64,000 nt of DNA from Paenibacillus timonensis (GTDB taxonomy: Bacteria; Bacillota; Bacilli; Paenibacillales; Paenibacillaceae), in the NCBI RefSeq assembly GCF_009725205.1, contig NZ_WNZY01000017.1, positions 36,929 to 100,928 of the forward strand, written 5' to 3'. A program made the translations under genes and the position numbers. The notes below the pieces were generated by a model. That model worked only from the letters and a program-made list of their open reading frames with translations, was not told the DNA's origin and searched no databases. Of this stretch, positions 17,235 to 27,376 are shown in pieces. Position 1 is the stretch's first letter. Every line of letters begins with the position of its first letter.

Positions 17235-17957
17235 TTAGACCATCTTGTTAAATTCCTTGCGCAGCCGTTTAATGATACGTTTCTCCAAGCGCGAAATGTA
17301 GGATTGCGAGATGCCTAGCAGATCGGCCACATCCTTTTGCGTCTTTTCGTCCCCGTCGACCAGACCGAACCGCAGCTCCATGATCATGCGTTCCCGCTCA
17401 GTCAATTTGTCGAGCGCTTTGTGCAGCAGCTTGCGGTCTACCTGCTCTTCGATATTACGATAGATCGTATCGTTCTCCGTGCCTAAGACGTCGGAGAGCA
17501 GCAGCTCGTTGCCGTCCCAATCGATGTTAAGCGGCTCATCAAAGCTCACCTCGGTGCGAATTTTGCTGTTCCGGCGCAAATACATCAGAATTTCGTTCTC
17601 GATGCATCGAGAAGCGTAGGTGGCCAGCTTGATCTTTTTCTCAGGGTCAAAAGTGTTGACCGCCTTGATCAACCCGATCGCACCGATGGATACCAAGTCC
17701 TCAATGTTAATTCCCGTATTCTCGAACTTCCGGGCGATATATACGACGAGTCGCAGGTTGCGCTCGATCAACATGGCCCGAATCGCCGAATCGCCGCTAG
17801 GCAGTCGCTGAAGCAAGTATTCTTCCTCTTCGCGCGTTAAGGGAGGTGGCAGCGCTTCGCTACCCCCGATATAATAGATTTCTTCGCTTTTTAGCCCAAA
17901 AAGAAACAGCAGCCGGTAATACTGGAGCCGCAGCATCATTTTCCACTTAACATGCAT
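17235..17957 (-). CDS. sigE: Sporulation sigma factor SigE (pro-sigma-E)
   Basis: 240 residues from the ATG at 17957, ten bases after AGGAGG. The N-terminal 25-30 residues ([21 protein letters not shown]) are the pro-peptide expected to be cut by SpoIIGA. Region 2: [58 protein letters not shown]. Region 4: [13 protein letters not shown] and [21 protein letters not shown]. Drives early mother-cell transcription. It follows spoIIGA with a 19-base gap, so protease and substrate are made together. Confidence 0.97.
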   Translation of the reverse strand: MHVKWKMMLRLQYYRLLFLFGLKSEEIYYIGGSEALPPPLTREEEEYLLQRLPSGDSAIRAMLIERNLRLVVYIARKFENTGINIEDLVSIGAIGLIKAVNTFDPEKKIKLATYASRCIENEILMYLRRNSKIRTEVSFDEPLNIDWDGNELLLSDVLGTENDTIYRNIEEQVDRKLLHKALDKLTERERMIMELRFGLVDGDEKTQKDVADLLGISQSYISRLEKRIIKRLRKEFNKMV

Positions 17958-17976
17958 GGTTTCATGTCCTCCTAAG

Positions 17977-18948
17977 TTACGTTCCCGTTTTACTGATGGT
18001 GTCTGAGTTATCCTTCGTCTCCGCTGACTCAATCAGGGCGGGATGAACGATCGCCCGGTAAGTCCCTTCCGTCGATAATCGCCCCCCGTCCAAGCCGATC
18101 AGCACCCGAGTCGTACGATGTTCCCGTCCTTCCAGACGCACCGTCACCTCATCAGGTTTGAGCGCCAGCATAAACTGCGTGCCTTTGTTGATGCCCCGAT
18201 AAGGAACCAGCCGCAACCGCTCCGGCCAAGGAAAATCACCGGCTTCCGTCAACTCCAGGATGAGGTTGTCCGCACGCTCGTCAGCCAGCTTCCCCCGATA
18301 CGATGGGGGGAGAACCCGCTCCCAAAGCGAAGCTTCCATCACCGTTACCGGAAGCCGGCTGAGCGGATCCGTTAACTGATTGCCTGTGTCGATCAATCCC
18401 GTGCAGGCAATCGTCGTATCTCCGATACGCACCTCCATCTCGGCCAAAAAGGAGTGAATCCGCTCCTGACGCTGGCGTGCAGCGATCACCCGTTTAAACC
18501 AAAACAAAACGACAAAAAAACATACCAGGATAAAGAACGCTCCGATTTTGATCGAAAACGAAAGCCCGCCGGACGCCGAATACCAAATCCCACTCCAGAT
18601 TTCACCAGAGTCCTGCAGCAAATAATGCACTCCCAGTATCCCGCCGGCCGCCGCAAAATTGACAATATAAAAAGCTCCCATATTCCTTAAGTAATTTTGC
18701 AAACTTCCAAATCCGAATGCGAGCCAAAGCATCACGACAGAGAATAGAAACTTCACCAGAAACGTGTACAGAAACGAGAGCTCCGGCAAAAACATCATCA
18801 CGACGTACATCGCTCCAACGCCTGCCGACAAGGCCAGACGCCAGAAGATGATTTTTTGCTTTCGCATCCAAGCCGTGACCAGGAGTAAGCTTGCATCGAT
18901 CAATAGGTTCATGAGGAATAGGAGATCGATATAGACAATCAACGGCAT
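17977..18948 (-). CDS. spoIIGA: SpoIIGA, pro-sigma-E processing aspartic protease
   Basis: 323 residues. The N-terminal half has five predicted membrane helices (starting [27 protein letters not shown]); the C-terminal half is the retropepsin-like domain with the catalytic triplet in [16 protein letters not shown] near residue 188. It cleaves the pro-sequence of SigE in the mother cell after a signal from the forespore. Transcribed after ftsZ and before sigE; the ftsZ terminator separates it from ftsZ, so it should have its own promoter in the 186-base gap. Confidence 0.95.
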   Translation of the reverse strand: MPLIVYIDLLFLMNLLIDASLLLVTAWMRKQKIIFWRLALSAGVGAMYVVMMFLPELSFLYTFLVKFLFSVVMLWLAFGFGSLQNYLRNMGAFYIVNFAAAGGILGVHYLLQDSGEIWSGIWYSASGGLSFSIKIGAFFILVCFFVVLFWFKRVIAARQRQERIHSFLAEMEVRIGDTTIACTGLIDTGNQLTDPLSRLPVTVMEASLWERVLPPSYRGKLADERADNLILELTEAGDFPWPERLRLVPYRGINKGTQFMLALKPDEVTVRLEGREHRTTRVLIGLDGGRLSTEGTYRAIVHPALIESAETKDNSDTISKTGT

Positions 18949-19073
18949 TCACCTGCCTGGGTAGATGGTTATCAGTATAAAGAGAACGAACGAGAAAGTC
19001 TGTCTAAAATTGAAAGTAGAATGCCACTATTTTTGTCGACATAACCGAAGAGATTCGCATCATCGGGGCGTAG

Positions 19074-19107
19074 AAAAAAGACCTTGTCCAACTTCGGGAC
19101 AAGGTCT
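19074..19107 (-). terminator. Terminator of ftsZ
   Basis: Hairpin AAGACCTTGTCC paired with GGACAAGGTCTT on the minus strand, followed by TTTTTTCT, 28 bases beyond the ftsZ stop. It isolates the division operon from spoIIGA-sigE. Confidence 0.95.
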
Positions 19108-19134
19108 TGGGGAAGACATCTAAAGATTGATAAC

Positions 19135-20250
19135 CTATTCGTTATTGTTCCGCGAACGGTTACGGAGAAACGTCGGAATATCCAGTTGGTCGCCGCTAGG
19201 CTGGTTGCCAAAAGGTCTCAGCGTGGAAGCTTGACGGGAATCCTGCGGTTCTGGCGCGCCAGGAGCGGATGCCGCCGGCTTGCGGTTAGGCAACGGCTTG
19301 TTCTCGAACCCCGTGGCGATCACCGTCACTTTGATCTCTTCCTTCATGTTCTCGTCAATGATCGCACCAAAGATCATGTTCACTTCTGGATCGGAAGCGG
19401 AAATTACGATCTCGGCGGCTTCGTTTACCTCGTACAGAGACAAGTTGCCCCCGCCGGTAATGTTCATAATGACACCGCGCGCGCCTTCGATCGAAGTCTC
19501 GAGCAGCGGACTCATGATCGCTTTACGCGCAGCTTCAGCTGCACGGTTCTCGCCGGTCGCAAGACCGATACCCATCAAGGCGGAGCCGCGTTCGGTCATG
19601 ATCGTCTTCACGTCGGCAAAGTCGAGGTTGATCAGACCCGGCACAGCGATCAGGTCGGAAATCCCTTGAACCGCCTGACGCAATACGTTGTCCGCTTCGC
19701 GGAACGCTTCCAGCATCGGCGTTTTCTTATCCACAATCTCAAGCAAACGGTCGTTCGGAATCACGATCAGGGTATCGACCTTCTCTTTCAAGGCTTCGAT
19801 ACCGAGTTCTGCTTGCGAAGAGCGCTTACGGCCCTCAAAGGTAAATGGACGGGTTACGACGCCAACCGTCAGGGCGCCGCATTCTCTGGCGATCTCGGCG
19901 ATGACCGGTGCAGCACCGGTCCCGGTTCCGCCGCCCATGCCAGCGGTTACGAACACCATGTCCGCGCCCTTTAACGTATTGGCGATCAAATCGCGGGATT
20001 CTTCCGCCGCTTTCTTACCGACATCCGGATTAGCACCGGCGCCTAGACCGCGGGTAAGCTTGTCCCCGATTTGCAATTTATGCTCAGACTTGGCCAAATG
20101 CAGCGCTTGAGCGTCCGTGTTGACCGTAATAAATTCCACGCCCTGCACACCGTTCTCGATCATCCGGTTCACGGCGTTGCTACCGCCGCCGCCAACCCCG
20201 ATTACCTTGATCTGTGCCAAGCTCTCCATTTCGAAATCAAATTCCAACAT
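19135..20250 (-). CDS. ftsZ: Cell-division GTPase FtsZ
   Basis: 371 residues from the ATG at 20250 (GGGGGAGA upstream). Starts [30 protein letters not shown]; the tubulin signature [12 protein letters not shown] lies near residue 105. The GTPase domain is followed by a variable linker rich in Pro/Ala and a C-terminal peptide [15 protein letters not shown] that binds FtsA and SepF. FtsZ forms the division ring. It is the last gene of the division operon, 56 bases after ftsA, and ends in a strong terminator. Confidence 0.98.
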   Translation of the reverse strand: MLEFDFEMESLAQIKVIGVGGGGSNAVNRMIENGVQGVEFITVNTDAQALHLAKSEHKLQIGDKLTRGLGAGANPDVGKKAAEESRDLIANTLKGADMVFVTAGMGGGTGTGAAPVIAEIARECGALTVGVVTRPFTFEGRKRSSQAELGIEALKEKVDTLIVIPNDRLLEIVDKKTPMLEAFREADNVLRQAVQGISDLIAVPGLINLDFADVKTIMTERGSALMGIGLATGENRAAEAARKAIMSPLLETSIEGARGVIMNITGGGNLSLYEVNEAAEIVISASDPEVNMIFGAIIDENMKEEIKVTVIATGFENKPLPNRKPAASAPGAPEPQDSRQASTLRPFGNQPSGDQLDIPTFLRNRSRNNNE

Positions 20251-20306
20251 ACTCTTCCATCTCCCCCTCAATATGCATGGATGGCCCGTGCATCATTCCT
20301 AAACCA

Positions 20307-21557
20307 CTATATAAATTCGCTAAACAAGTTCTTAAGTCGTTCCATCAAGCCCGTCTTCCGAGCGGTTTCCTGCGGTCCCGGAGCCTTGCTCCGGTTCGCG
20401 TTCTTCTTGGGACTTGCGCTGCTGCGGACACGTATGTTCTTGATGACCTTATGCAAAATCCCTACCCCGCCGGTAAAAGCCGGATCGCGAACGCCGATGA
20501 AATCGGGCACGGCAATCCGTACGGAAGCTTCCAGCTCCTGCTGGGCAATCTTGAGCAGTCCCGGCATAGATACGGTTCCGCCGATGAGGATATATCCCCC
20601 CGGCTGCTCGCTGTAGCCAAGACGTTTCACTTCCTGACGAATCAGTTGGAAAATCTCCTGTACACGTGGCTCCGCAATAGCGGCCAGATCCTCCTGCGTA
20701 AACTCCTTGTCCACATTGCTTCCGATCCGCGTCACCTTGAAGGTCACATCCGACGCCGCGTCCTCGATTGCAGCGCAACCGTATTTCAGCTTCGCTTTTT
20801 CCGCGTGGTCCGTTAACGTCCGGAGTCCGTAAGCAATGTCGTTCGTTATAAATTCTCCCCCAATCGGAAGCGTGGATGTCGCTACGATCGTGCCGCTTTC
20901 GAATACAGCGATCGTTGTGGAACCCGCACCGATGTCCACCAGGACGGATCCCATCGTTTTTTCGTCCTTTGACAACGCCAATTGTCCTGATGCTAACGAC
21001 AGCAAAACCAGATCGCGAATCTTAAGTCCGGCCTTCTCCACACAGCGAAGCAAGTTATGAATCGCCGTTTTGGATCCCGTGACAATCGTCGCTTCAACTT
21101 CCAGTCGCACGCCGATCATACCGCGCGGATCCGAAATGCCTTCCAATCCGTCTACGATATACTGTTTGGCTACAACATCGATGATTTCGCGTTCCGGCGG
21201 CAGCGCAATAACTTCGGCTGCCTTCAGGACACGTTCAATGTCCTCTTCACCGATCTCTCGGTCTTCGTTTTGTACGGCTACTACCCCGTGGCTCGTTTGG
21301 AGTCCGATGTGATTTCCCGAAATGCCGACATACACTTCCGATATCTGAATATCTACCATCCGTTCCGCATGATCCACAGCGCTGCGAATCGACTGCACCG
21401 TCTGGTCAATATCTACAATCGCGCCTTTTCGTATTCCTTCCGAGTCGGCAGATCCAACCCCAATAATATTAAAGGTTCCATTACTAATTTCCCCAATAAT
21501 AGCACGAACTTTGGATGTACCGATGTCCAAACTAACAATGATGTCATTGTTGCTCAA
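20307..21557 (-). CDS. ftsA: Cell-division protein FtsA
   Basis: 416 residues. Actin-like ATPase fold: IVSLDIGTSKVRAIIGE (phosphate 1), VLVDIGAGSTTIAVFE (phosphate 2) and GGYILIGGTVSMPGL (adenosine region). The C-terminal amphipathic helix GLMERLKNLFSEFI anchors FtsZ filaments to the membrane. A basic linker (SSASPKKNANRSK) precedes the helix. Works with SepF, which is also in the window, and with FtsZ next door. Confidence 0.97.
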   Translation of the reverse strand: MSNNDIIVSLDIGTSKVRAIIGEISNGTFNIIGVGSADSEGIRKGAIVDIDQTVQSIRSAVDHAERMVDIQISEVYVGISGNHIGLQTSHGVVAVQNEDREIGEEDIERVLKAAEVIALPPEREIIDVVAKQYIVDGLEGISDPRGMIGVRLEVEATIVTGSKTAIHNLLRCVEKAGLKIRDLVLLSLASGQLALSKDEKTMGSVLVDIGAGSTTIAVFESGTIVATSTLPIGGEFITNDIAYGLRTLTDHAEKAKLKYGCAAIEDAASDVTFKVTRIGSNVDKEFTQEDLAAIAEPRVQEIFQLIRQEVKRLGYSEQPGGYILIGGTVSMPGLLKIAQQELEASVRIAVPDFIGVRDPAFTGGVGILHKVIKNIRVRSSASPKKNANRSKAPGPQETARKTGLMERLKNLFSEFI

Positions 21558-21640
21558 GCCCCTGGCACCTCCTATTTCCCCATCAAATATACTTACCGTG
21601 TTAGATTCACTATCTACTTAATTCAACGCCATTTAACCTT

Positions 21641-21759
21641 TCCCTCTTTTTTCTACAAATTTTTTGACTTCCAAGTTTTACATCCAATAGGCGGAAGTTC
21701 GATGATCCTACGGAATAGGATCCTGGCCATATCTGCAAAATTAGAAGAAAAAAGAGGGA
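21641..21759. repeat. Long inverted repeat between ftsQ and ftsA
   Basis: TCCCTCTTTTTTCT at 21641-21654 is inverted at 21746-21759 (AGAAAAAAGAGGGA), with weaker pairing for about ten further bases. The loop contains a GATCCTACGGAATAGGATC hairpin (21704-21722) and a CTTCC...GGAAG pair. On the minus strand it lies in the ftsA upstream region. Confidence 0.7.
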
Positions 21760-21800
21760 GAACGTCAACTAGCCCATAAAATGTATTTTAACATTGTTTT

Positions 21801-22568
21801 TCAATCATGAGTAGTATCATTTTGTCCATCGTTCTCGTTCTCCGCCGTGGAGTAGGGAACATAGGAATCGGCATCGAGCATCGTCAGCTTACCGGGGTCC
21901 TGGGTTTGCAGAATCTCGTTCATGTATTCCGCTTTTTTAGCCAGAAGCGAAGTAGCCGAGATGATTTCAAATTTGGACCTCGTATAGAGCTTAATCCGGT
22001 CCGGATAGGATAACGTAGGCGATGGGACAATCTCGGAAATATCGGCGGTCAGCTCGTCCGGAATTTGCGACAACGTTCGGCAAAGTTTGACCAGACTCTC
22101 GTCATCCGCCTTCCAACCGGTCAAGATTGGCTTGTCCACCGGCATCGATCCGTCCTTGAGTTCGATTCGCGTCCCATTGGCGAGTAACCCCTGCAGTTTA
22201 CCTTCTCCGGTCAATGCATAGGCCGCGATTGGATATTCCTCGATACGAATATTCACGCCGCCGGGAAACGTCTTGTCCACTGTCGCCTGCTTCACCGAGG
22301 AAACGTCTTCCAGCTTGCGGGCGATATGATCCGCGCTGACAGCAAAGAACGGGGAACCGACCTGAAGGCCGGTAACACCTAGGAGTTCCGCTTCGGTCGT
22401 ATACGTATTGCCTTCAAACGTAATTACGGAAATTTTGCTAAGAGATGAACGAAAGAAAAGGACGCACAGCAGGGCGAGGAACAGCAAGATGAGAATCGTT
22501 TTGATTTTCCGGCCGCTTTTCTTCTTAGGCGCGGGTTCTTTTAGGACGGGTACATTTGCTTTTGGCAT
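21801..22568 (-). CDS. ftsQ: Cell-division protein FtsQ/DivIB
   Basis: 255 residues from the ATG at 22568; the ribosome binding site (CGGAGA) is weak. A basic cytoplasmic tail (KEPAPKKKSGRKIK) precedes one membrane helix (about 27-46). The extracytoplasmic part starts with a POTRA domain (ISVITFEGNTYTTEAELLGVTGLQVGSPFF) and continues with an FtsQ/DivIB beta domain. It acts with FtsL and DivIC at the septum. It is transcribed after murA and before ftsA. Confidence 0.93.
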   Translation of the reverse strand: MPKANVPVLKEPAPKKKSGRKIKTILILLFLALLCVLFFRSSLSKISVITFEGNTYTTEAELLGVTGLQVGSPFFAVSADHIARKLEDVSSVKQATVDKTFPGGVNIRIEEYPIAAYALTGEGKLQGLLANGTRIELKDGSMPVDKPILTGWKADDESLVKLCRTLSQIPDELTADISEIVPSPTLSYPDRIKLYTRSKFEIISATSLLAKKAEYMNEILQTQDPGKLTMLDADSYVPYSTAENENDGQNDTTHD

Positions 22569-22687
22569 GTCATTTCTCCGCAACTTTCTGAATAAGTATT
22601 ACAAAGCCTATTATCCCCTCCAGGGGAGGGGACAAAAGTTTTGGGCTATCACCAATGAAGGTTCGCGAAAACAGAAAGCCTTTCAGC

Positions 22688-23968
22688 TTAGGCCAAATCC
22701 AACTGCCGCATGGCAGGAGACTCTCGGCGCACTACGCCACCTAAACGCTGAAACATCGTTTCAATCCGATCGTAGCCGCGGTCAATATGATGAACTTGCT
22801 CAACCACCGTTTGCCCTTGGGCTGCCAAACCAGCGATGACCAGCGCCGCACCTGCTCGCAAATCGGTCGCTTCCACGGTCGCGCCGTAAAGCCGGGGAAC
22901 CCCGCGAATGAACGCAGAATTCAAGTCCACCGTAATATCGGCCCCCATGCGGACAAGCTCGTCGACATGCTTGAACCGGCCTTCGAACACGGTCTCCTTC
23001 ATGACGCTCAAACCATCTGCTAAAGATAACAGCACCATCACCTGAGACTGTAGATCGGTAGGAAATGAAGGGTAAGGTGATGTGACGATCCGCTCAACCG
23101 CTTTGGGGCGGCCCGCGCTGCTCAACGTTATTATATCATCCGTCACTCCGATTTGAACACCAGCCCGCTTCAGCACATGCAGCAGGGATACCAGATGCGA
23201 AGGGTTGCTATGGGTGAGGGTCACGCTGCCGCGGGTTGCGGCGACGGCAATCAATGCCGTTCCTGCAACGATACGGTCTGGGATAATCTCGTAATCGCAA
23301 GGGAAAAGTCGTTCCACCCCTTTGACCGTAATCGTGTCGGTCCCGGCGCCGATAATGCTTGCGCCCATGGCATTCAAAAAGTTCTGCAAATCTTGAATCT
23401 CCGGCTCCCGCGCCGCATTGGTTATAATGGTGGTTCCTTCGGCCAGCGCAGCAGCCATCATGATGTTCTCGGTCGCACCTACGCTGGGAAAATCCAAATG
23501 GATATCCGTACCGATCAGTTTTCCGGCTCTGCACCAAATTTGCTGATCGTACTCCTCAATCTTCGCCCCTAAAGCTTCAAGTCCCTTCAAATGCAGATCG
23601 ATTTTCCTTTCTCCGATCGCACAGCCGCCCGGTTGATAAATGCACACTTCCCCGAACCGCGCGAGGAGCGGCCCCATCAAAAAAATGGAAGAGCGCATCT
23701 GTTTCATCAAATCTTCCGGCACATGGCTGGAGTCCGCTCCTGACGTATCTACGGTCACCGTATCTCCCAAATGGACGGCTCTGCAGCCCAATCGGCCGAG
23801 GATACCTAACATGACATCAATATCGAGCAGGCGGGGGACATTTCGAAGTTGTACTTTGCCTTCCGCCAACAGCGATGCGGCCAGAATCGGCAGTGCGGCA
23901 TTTTTCGCTCCATGGATACGAATGGTTCCTGATAGGGGTTTCCCGCCTTCGATCACCAATTTGTCCAA
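22688..23968 (-). CDS. murA: UDP-N-acetylglucosamine 1-carboxyvinyltransferase MurA
   Basis: 426 residues from a TTG at 23968, seven bases after GGAGG; the open frame upstream overlaps murB and has no family sequence. First step of peptidoglycan synthesis: enolpyruvyl transfer from PEP to UDP-GlcNAc. Substrate-binding K in IHGAKNAALPILAASLL, and the active-site cysteine in PGGCAIGERKIDLH near residue 118, the residue attacked by fosfomycin. GATENIMMAA and the C-terminal DLRAGAALVIAGLAAQG are typical. It starts 16 bases after murB. Confidence 0.96.
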   Translation of the reverse strand: MDKLVIEGGKPLSGTIRIHGAKNAALPILAASLLAEGKVQLRNVPRLLDIDVMLGILGRLGCRAVHLGDTVTVDTSGADSSHVPEDLMKQMRSSIFLMGPLLARFGEVCIYQPGGCAIGERKIDLHLKGLEALGAKIEEYDQQIWCRAGKLIGTDIHLDFPSVGATENIMMAAALAEGTTIITNAAREPEIQDLQNFLNAMGASIIGAGTDTITVKGVERLFPCDYEIIPDRIVAGTALIAVAATRGSVTLTHSNPSHLVSLLHVLKRAGVQIGVTDDIITLSSAGRPKAVERIVTSPYPSFPTDLQSQVMVLLSLADGLSVMKETVFEGRFKHVDELVRMGADITVDLNSAFIRGVPRLYGATVEATDLRAGAALVIAGLAAQGQTVVEQVHHIDRGYDRIETMFQRLGGVVRRESPAMRQLDLA

Positions 23969-23984
23969 TGTATCACCTCCGAGT

Positions 23985-24890
23985 TTACCGTTCACCCACG
24001 AAGAAGACCTCCGGCACCAGCGCCACGTCGAACTTGCCTTGGACGGTGGCCTTGACTTGCTCCATGAGCGCAAGAACGTCCTCTGCTGTCGCTTGCCCGG
24101 TATTGACGATGAAATTGGCGTGCAGCGTGGATACTTCGGCCCCGCCGACTTTCGTCCCTTTGAGTCCCGCCGCTTCGACCAGCCTCGCGGCATGATCTCC
24201 GGGGGGATTGCGAAATACGCTGCCTGCGCAAGGCTGCGTCAGCGGCTGCGTTTTACGGCGACGGTCCTTATAGGCCGCCATAGCCGCCGCGACTTCCAGC
24301 CGATCGCCCACGGCAAGCGAAAAACATGCCTGTGCCACGATCCCTCGCTGTTCATGCAGGACGGAATGCCGGTAGGCAAACTTCATATCCTCCGCTGTGT
24401 ATGTGACCAATTCACCTGTCTCCAGAACAATGTCAGCGGATTTAAATATACGTGACACATCGGACCCGTGGGCACCAGCATTCATGTAGACGGCGCCGCC
24501 GACCGTTCCCGGGATTCCTCCGGCAAATTCCAGCCCGGTTAACCCCTCTTTGCCCGCCATGATGCTGAGTCTGACGACGGACGCCCCGCCTCCAGCGCAG
24601 ACTTCCGTGCCGGTGAAAGCAATCTGTTCCAGCCCTGCTCCCAACCGAATGACACAGCCTCGGATTCCCTTGTCAGAAACAAGGAGATTGGAGCCTTTTC
24701 CGATGATCATCCACGGAATCCCCTCCGCATAGAGTAGACGCATCAGCTCAGCAAGCTGTTGGGAATTCTCCGGAACGACCATCGCATCCGCCGGTCCGCC
24801 GATTTTCCATGTTGTGTACTTTGACATTGGCTCATTCGGCAAGACCTCTAAGGCTTCCAGCCTGGTCAAATGTGATATCCACTGCTGCAT
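23985..24890 (-). CDS. murB: UDP-N-acetylenolpyruvoylglucosamine reductase MurB
   Basis: 301 residues from the ATG at 24890, with AAGGAGG nine bases upstream; the frame remains open upstream without family sequence. FAD-binding signatures: YTTWKIGGPADAMVVP, IIGKGSNLLVSDKGIRG, and the C-terminal GSVFRNPPGDHAARLVEAAGLKG. It reduces the MurA product to UDP-MurNAc. The 213-base gap before it, towards murG, holds several hairpins. Confidence 0.96.
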   Translation of the reverse strand: MQQWISHLTRLEALEVLPNEPMSKYTTWKIGGPADAMVVPENSQQLAELMRLLYAEGIPWMIIGKGSNLLVSDKGIRGCVIRLGAGLEQIAFTGTEVCAGGGASVVRLSIMAGKEGLTGLEFAGGIPGTVGGAVYMNAGAHGSDVSRIFKSADIVLETGELVTYTAEDMKFAYRHSVLHEQRGIVAQACFSLAVGDRLEVAAAMAAYKDRRRKTQPLTQPCAGSVFRNPPGDHAARLVEAAGLKGTKVGGAEVSTLHANFIVNTGQATAEDVLALMEQVKATVQGKFDVALVPEVFFVGER

Positions 24891-24926
24891 CGTATAACCC
24901 TCCTTGACTTGTATGGCGGATTCCTT

Positions 24927-25070
24927 CGGCGTCAAACGCCGAGTGCCGCTGTTCCAAATCGGCAGTCAACGACTGCCGGAGCCCGGGTCCCGCGGAGGGG
25001 GATAGCCCTCCCCGCTTGGTTGTCACGATTTATAGAGTATCTTATGCCTCCCTCACGGAGAGTGTGACAA
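24927..25070. repeat. Cluster of four hairpins between murG and murB
   Basis: In order: CGGCG/CGCCG (24927-24941), CGGCAGTC/GACTGCCG (24960-24978), GCGGAGGGG/CCCTCCCCGC (24992-25015), and TTGTCAC/GTGACAA (25020-25070). None ends in a clear U run on the minus strand. It forms the murB leader region. Confidence 0.55.
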
Positions 25071-25103
25071 TCGCCCAGACCATGGGAACCAGGCTGTCCG
25101 CCG

Positions 25104-26225
25104 CTAGCTGCGGCTTTGACGGTTTTGCGACAGTCTCCGCATCTGCTCTACAACGAGATGGGCGGAATCCGGCTTGCCTAGCGCACGAGAGGCGGTTGAC
25201 ATGGCGGTATGCCGTGGCAGATCGTTCATCACGCGCTCTATAGAGGCATACAAGCTGCCCCCCGTCAGTTCCGGCTCCAGAATCACCTCCGCCGCGCCAG
25301 AGCTCTCCAGCGTGCGGGCGTTTTTCTCCTGGTGGTTGTTTGTGACGTTCGGCGAAGGAATCAGGATAGCTGGAATGCCCAGCGCCGTAATTTCCGCCAA
25401 AAAAGAAGCCCCGGCGCGGTTTACGATCAACGAAGTGCAGGCCAGGACCTCCGGCATGTTGTGTACATAAGGAAGGACTTGCAAATTGGCGGGCAATTCA
25501 CCGGTCTTCGCCTTGATCGCTTCCACCGTCGAGGTATAGTAGCTGTCCCCGGTCACATAAACGAATTGTAAATGCTCCGATTGCTTCAACAACGGTGCCA
25601 TCTCTACCATCGCTTCATTGATCGCTTTGGCGCCGCGACTGCCACCGACGACCAGCACGACAAAGCTGGATTCCGGTAGCCCAAGAGTTGCGAAGCCCTT
25701 TCGTTTATCCGCTGCGTAAACGGTAGTTGCTCGCGGATTCCCCGTGTATACGACATGTCGGGCCGAAGGAAATGCGGAACCCGATCCCTCGAAGCTGACG
25801 GCAACCGTCGATACGTATTTGCTCAAGAACCGGTTCGTCAAACCCGGGATGGCATTCTGTTCATGGATGATGCTAGGGATACCCAGCTTGGCCGCGGCAT
25901 AAACGACCGGACCACAGACATAACCGCCTGTTCCGATGACTACGTCGGGCTTAAACTCTCTAAGTAGCTTTTTGGACGTCTGCACTCCCTTGAGAAAACG
26001 CATGATCGTTCTCACATTATCGAACGACAGCTTCCGACGGAAGCCGGTAATATCAATCGCTTCAAACGGAATTCCCTGCTTGGGGACCAGCGAGCTTTCC
26101 AACCCGCGCTTGCCTCCAATGTACAAAAACTCGGATCCGGGAAATTCCTCGGCGCATTGGCTGGCGACGGCTAGTGCCGGGTAGATGTGACCCCCGGTTC
26201 CGCCGCCGCTAAGTACGACGCGCAT
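25104..26225 (-). CDS. murG: MurG, lipid II synthase
   Basis: 373 residues. UDP-GlcNAc:lipid I N-acetylglucosaminyltransferase on the inner face of the membrane. N-terminal glycine-rich loop VLSGGGTGGHIYPALAVA, second loop TGGYVCGPVVYAA, HEQNAIPGLTNR, and the sugar-nucleotide site with NRAGASFLAEITALGIPAILIPSP. All family landmarks are in place. It follows the ftsW/spoVE gene by 4 bases. Confidence 0.97.
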   Translation of the reverse strand: MRVVLSGGGTGGHIYPALAVASQCAEEFPGSEFLYIGGKRGLESSLVPKQGIPFEAIDITGFRRKLSFDNVRTIMRFLKGVQTSKKLLREFKPDVVIGTGGYVCGPVVYAAAKLGIPSIIHEQNAIPGLTNRFLSKYVSTVAVSFEGSGSAFPSARHVVYTGNPRATTVYAADKRKGFATLGLPESSFVVLVVGGSRGAKAINEAMVEMAPLLKQSEHLQFVYVTGDSYYTSTVEAIKAKTGELPANLQVLPYVHNMPEVLACTSLIVNRAGASFLAEITALGIPAILIPSPNVTNNHQEKNARTLESSGAAEVILEPELTGGSLYASIERVMNDLPRHTAMSTASRALGKPDSAHLVVEQMRRLSQNRQSRS

Positions 26226-26229
26226 ATCC

Positions 26230-27327
26230 TCACCTCGCGTAACGGGATAAATTAAGTAAAATGCCTAGCGCGGTCAGCATCAGCGTAAGCGACGACCCCC
26301 CGTAACTGATCAGCGGCAGCGTTATGCCGGTGACCGGCATGAGGCCGATAACGACGCCGATGTTGATCACGACCTGTACGCCGACCATCCCGACAATACC
26401 GACAGCCAGCAAGCTGCCAAAGGTATCCTCGATCGTCATTGCCACGCGCATGCCGCGCCACACCAAAATCAAAAACAACAACAGGACTAAGAGTCCGCCA
26501 ATAAAGCCCAACTCCTCGGCTAGGATGGAGAAAATAAAATCCGTTTGCGGCTCCGGCACATAACTGTATTTCTGCCGGCTCATTCCGAGCCCCAACCCGG
26601 CCAAACCTCCCGGCCCGATCGCGTACAGCGACTGAATGATCTGATAACCCGCGCCCAATGGATCCGACCACGGGTCCAGGAAGGCGGTGATGCGTTTCAG
26701 CCGGTAAGGCGCTGCCAGGATCAAGCCAACGAAACCTAACCCGCCCACCGCAGCCAAGCCGGCCAAATGCCGAATGCGCGCGCCTGCGGTAAACACAATT
26801 AACAGGGACGCGCCCAGCATCACCGTGCCTGTCCCCAAATCGGGCTGCAGCATGATCAAGCCGAAGGCGAGTCCGATGATGCCAAGCGGCGGCAGCAAAC
26901 CTCGGGTAAAATGCGTGATCTTGTAATCTTCTTTGCTGAGCCAGTAGGATAGAAACAAAATCATCCCCAGCTTCATGAACTCGGACGGCTGGATGCCAAA
27001 CGAGCTGATCCCCAGCCAGCTGCGCGCCCCTCCGCGCACGACCCCGATACCGGGAATCAGCACGATGACGAGCAGGGCAAAACAGAGAACCAGCCCGATT
27101 TTGGCGTATTTCCGCAGCAGGCGGTAGTCCAGATTCATCATCAGAACCATCGCGATTAATCCGAGCACGGCAAACAACAGCTGTCTTTTGACAAAATAAA
27201 ATGAATCGCCGTAATCATGGAAAGCGAGTACCGAACCCGCGCTGTATACCATCACGATTCCGATCGCCAGCAGTCCTAGAATGCTGGCCGCCAGCCAAAA
27301 GTCCGGCGCAGTACGGCTCTTGCCCAT
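26230..27327 (-). CDS. spoVE: FtsW/SpoVE family SEDS protein
   Basis: 365 residues from the ATG at 27327; AAGAGGTGG lies upstream and a GTG at 27339 overlaps it. About ten membrane helices. SEDS features: IGVVRGGARSWLGISSFGIQPSEFMKLGM, the PDLGTG loop, the YVPEPQTDFIFSILAEELGF loop, and VTGITLPLISYGGSSL near the end. SEDS proteins polymerise glycan strands with a partner class B PBP. In Bacillus the gene at this position in the dcw cluster is spoVE (spore cortex); in many genera the same slot is called ftsW. Sequence alone does not decide between vegetative and sporulation roles. Confidence 0.88.
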   Translation of the reverse strand: MGKSRTAPDFWLAASILGLLAIGIVMVYSAGSVLAFHDYGDSFYFVKRQLLFAVLGLIAMVLMMNLDYRLLRKYAKIGLVLCFALLVIVLIPGIGVVRGGARSWLGISSFGIQPSEFMKLGMILFLSYWLSKEDYKITHFTRGLLPPLGIIGLAFGLIMLQPDLGTGTVMLGASLLIVFTAGARIRHLAGLAAVGGLGFVGLILAAPYRLKRITAFLDPWSDPLGAGYQIIQSLYAIGPGGLAGLGLGMSRQKYSYVPEPQTDFIFSILAEELGFIGGLLVLLLFLILVWRGMRVAMTIEDTFGSLLAVGIVGMVGVQVVINIGVVIGLMPVTGITLPLISYGGSSLTLMLTALGILLNLSRYAR

Positions 27328-27376
27328 CGTGGATGCCACCTCTTGACAGAAAGTAGGGGCTTTTCCACCCCCCTAC

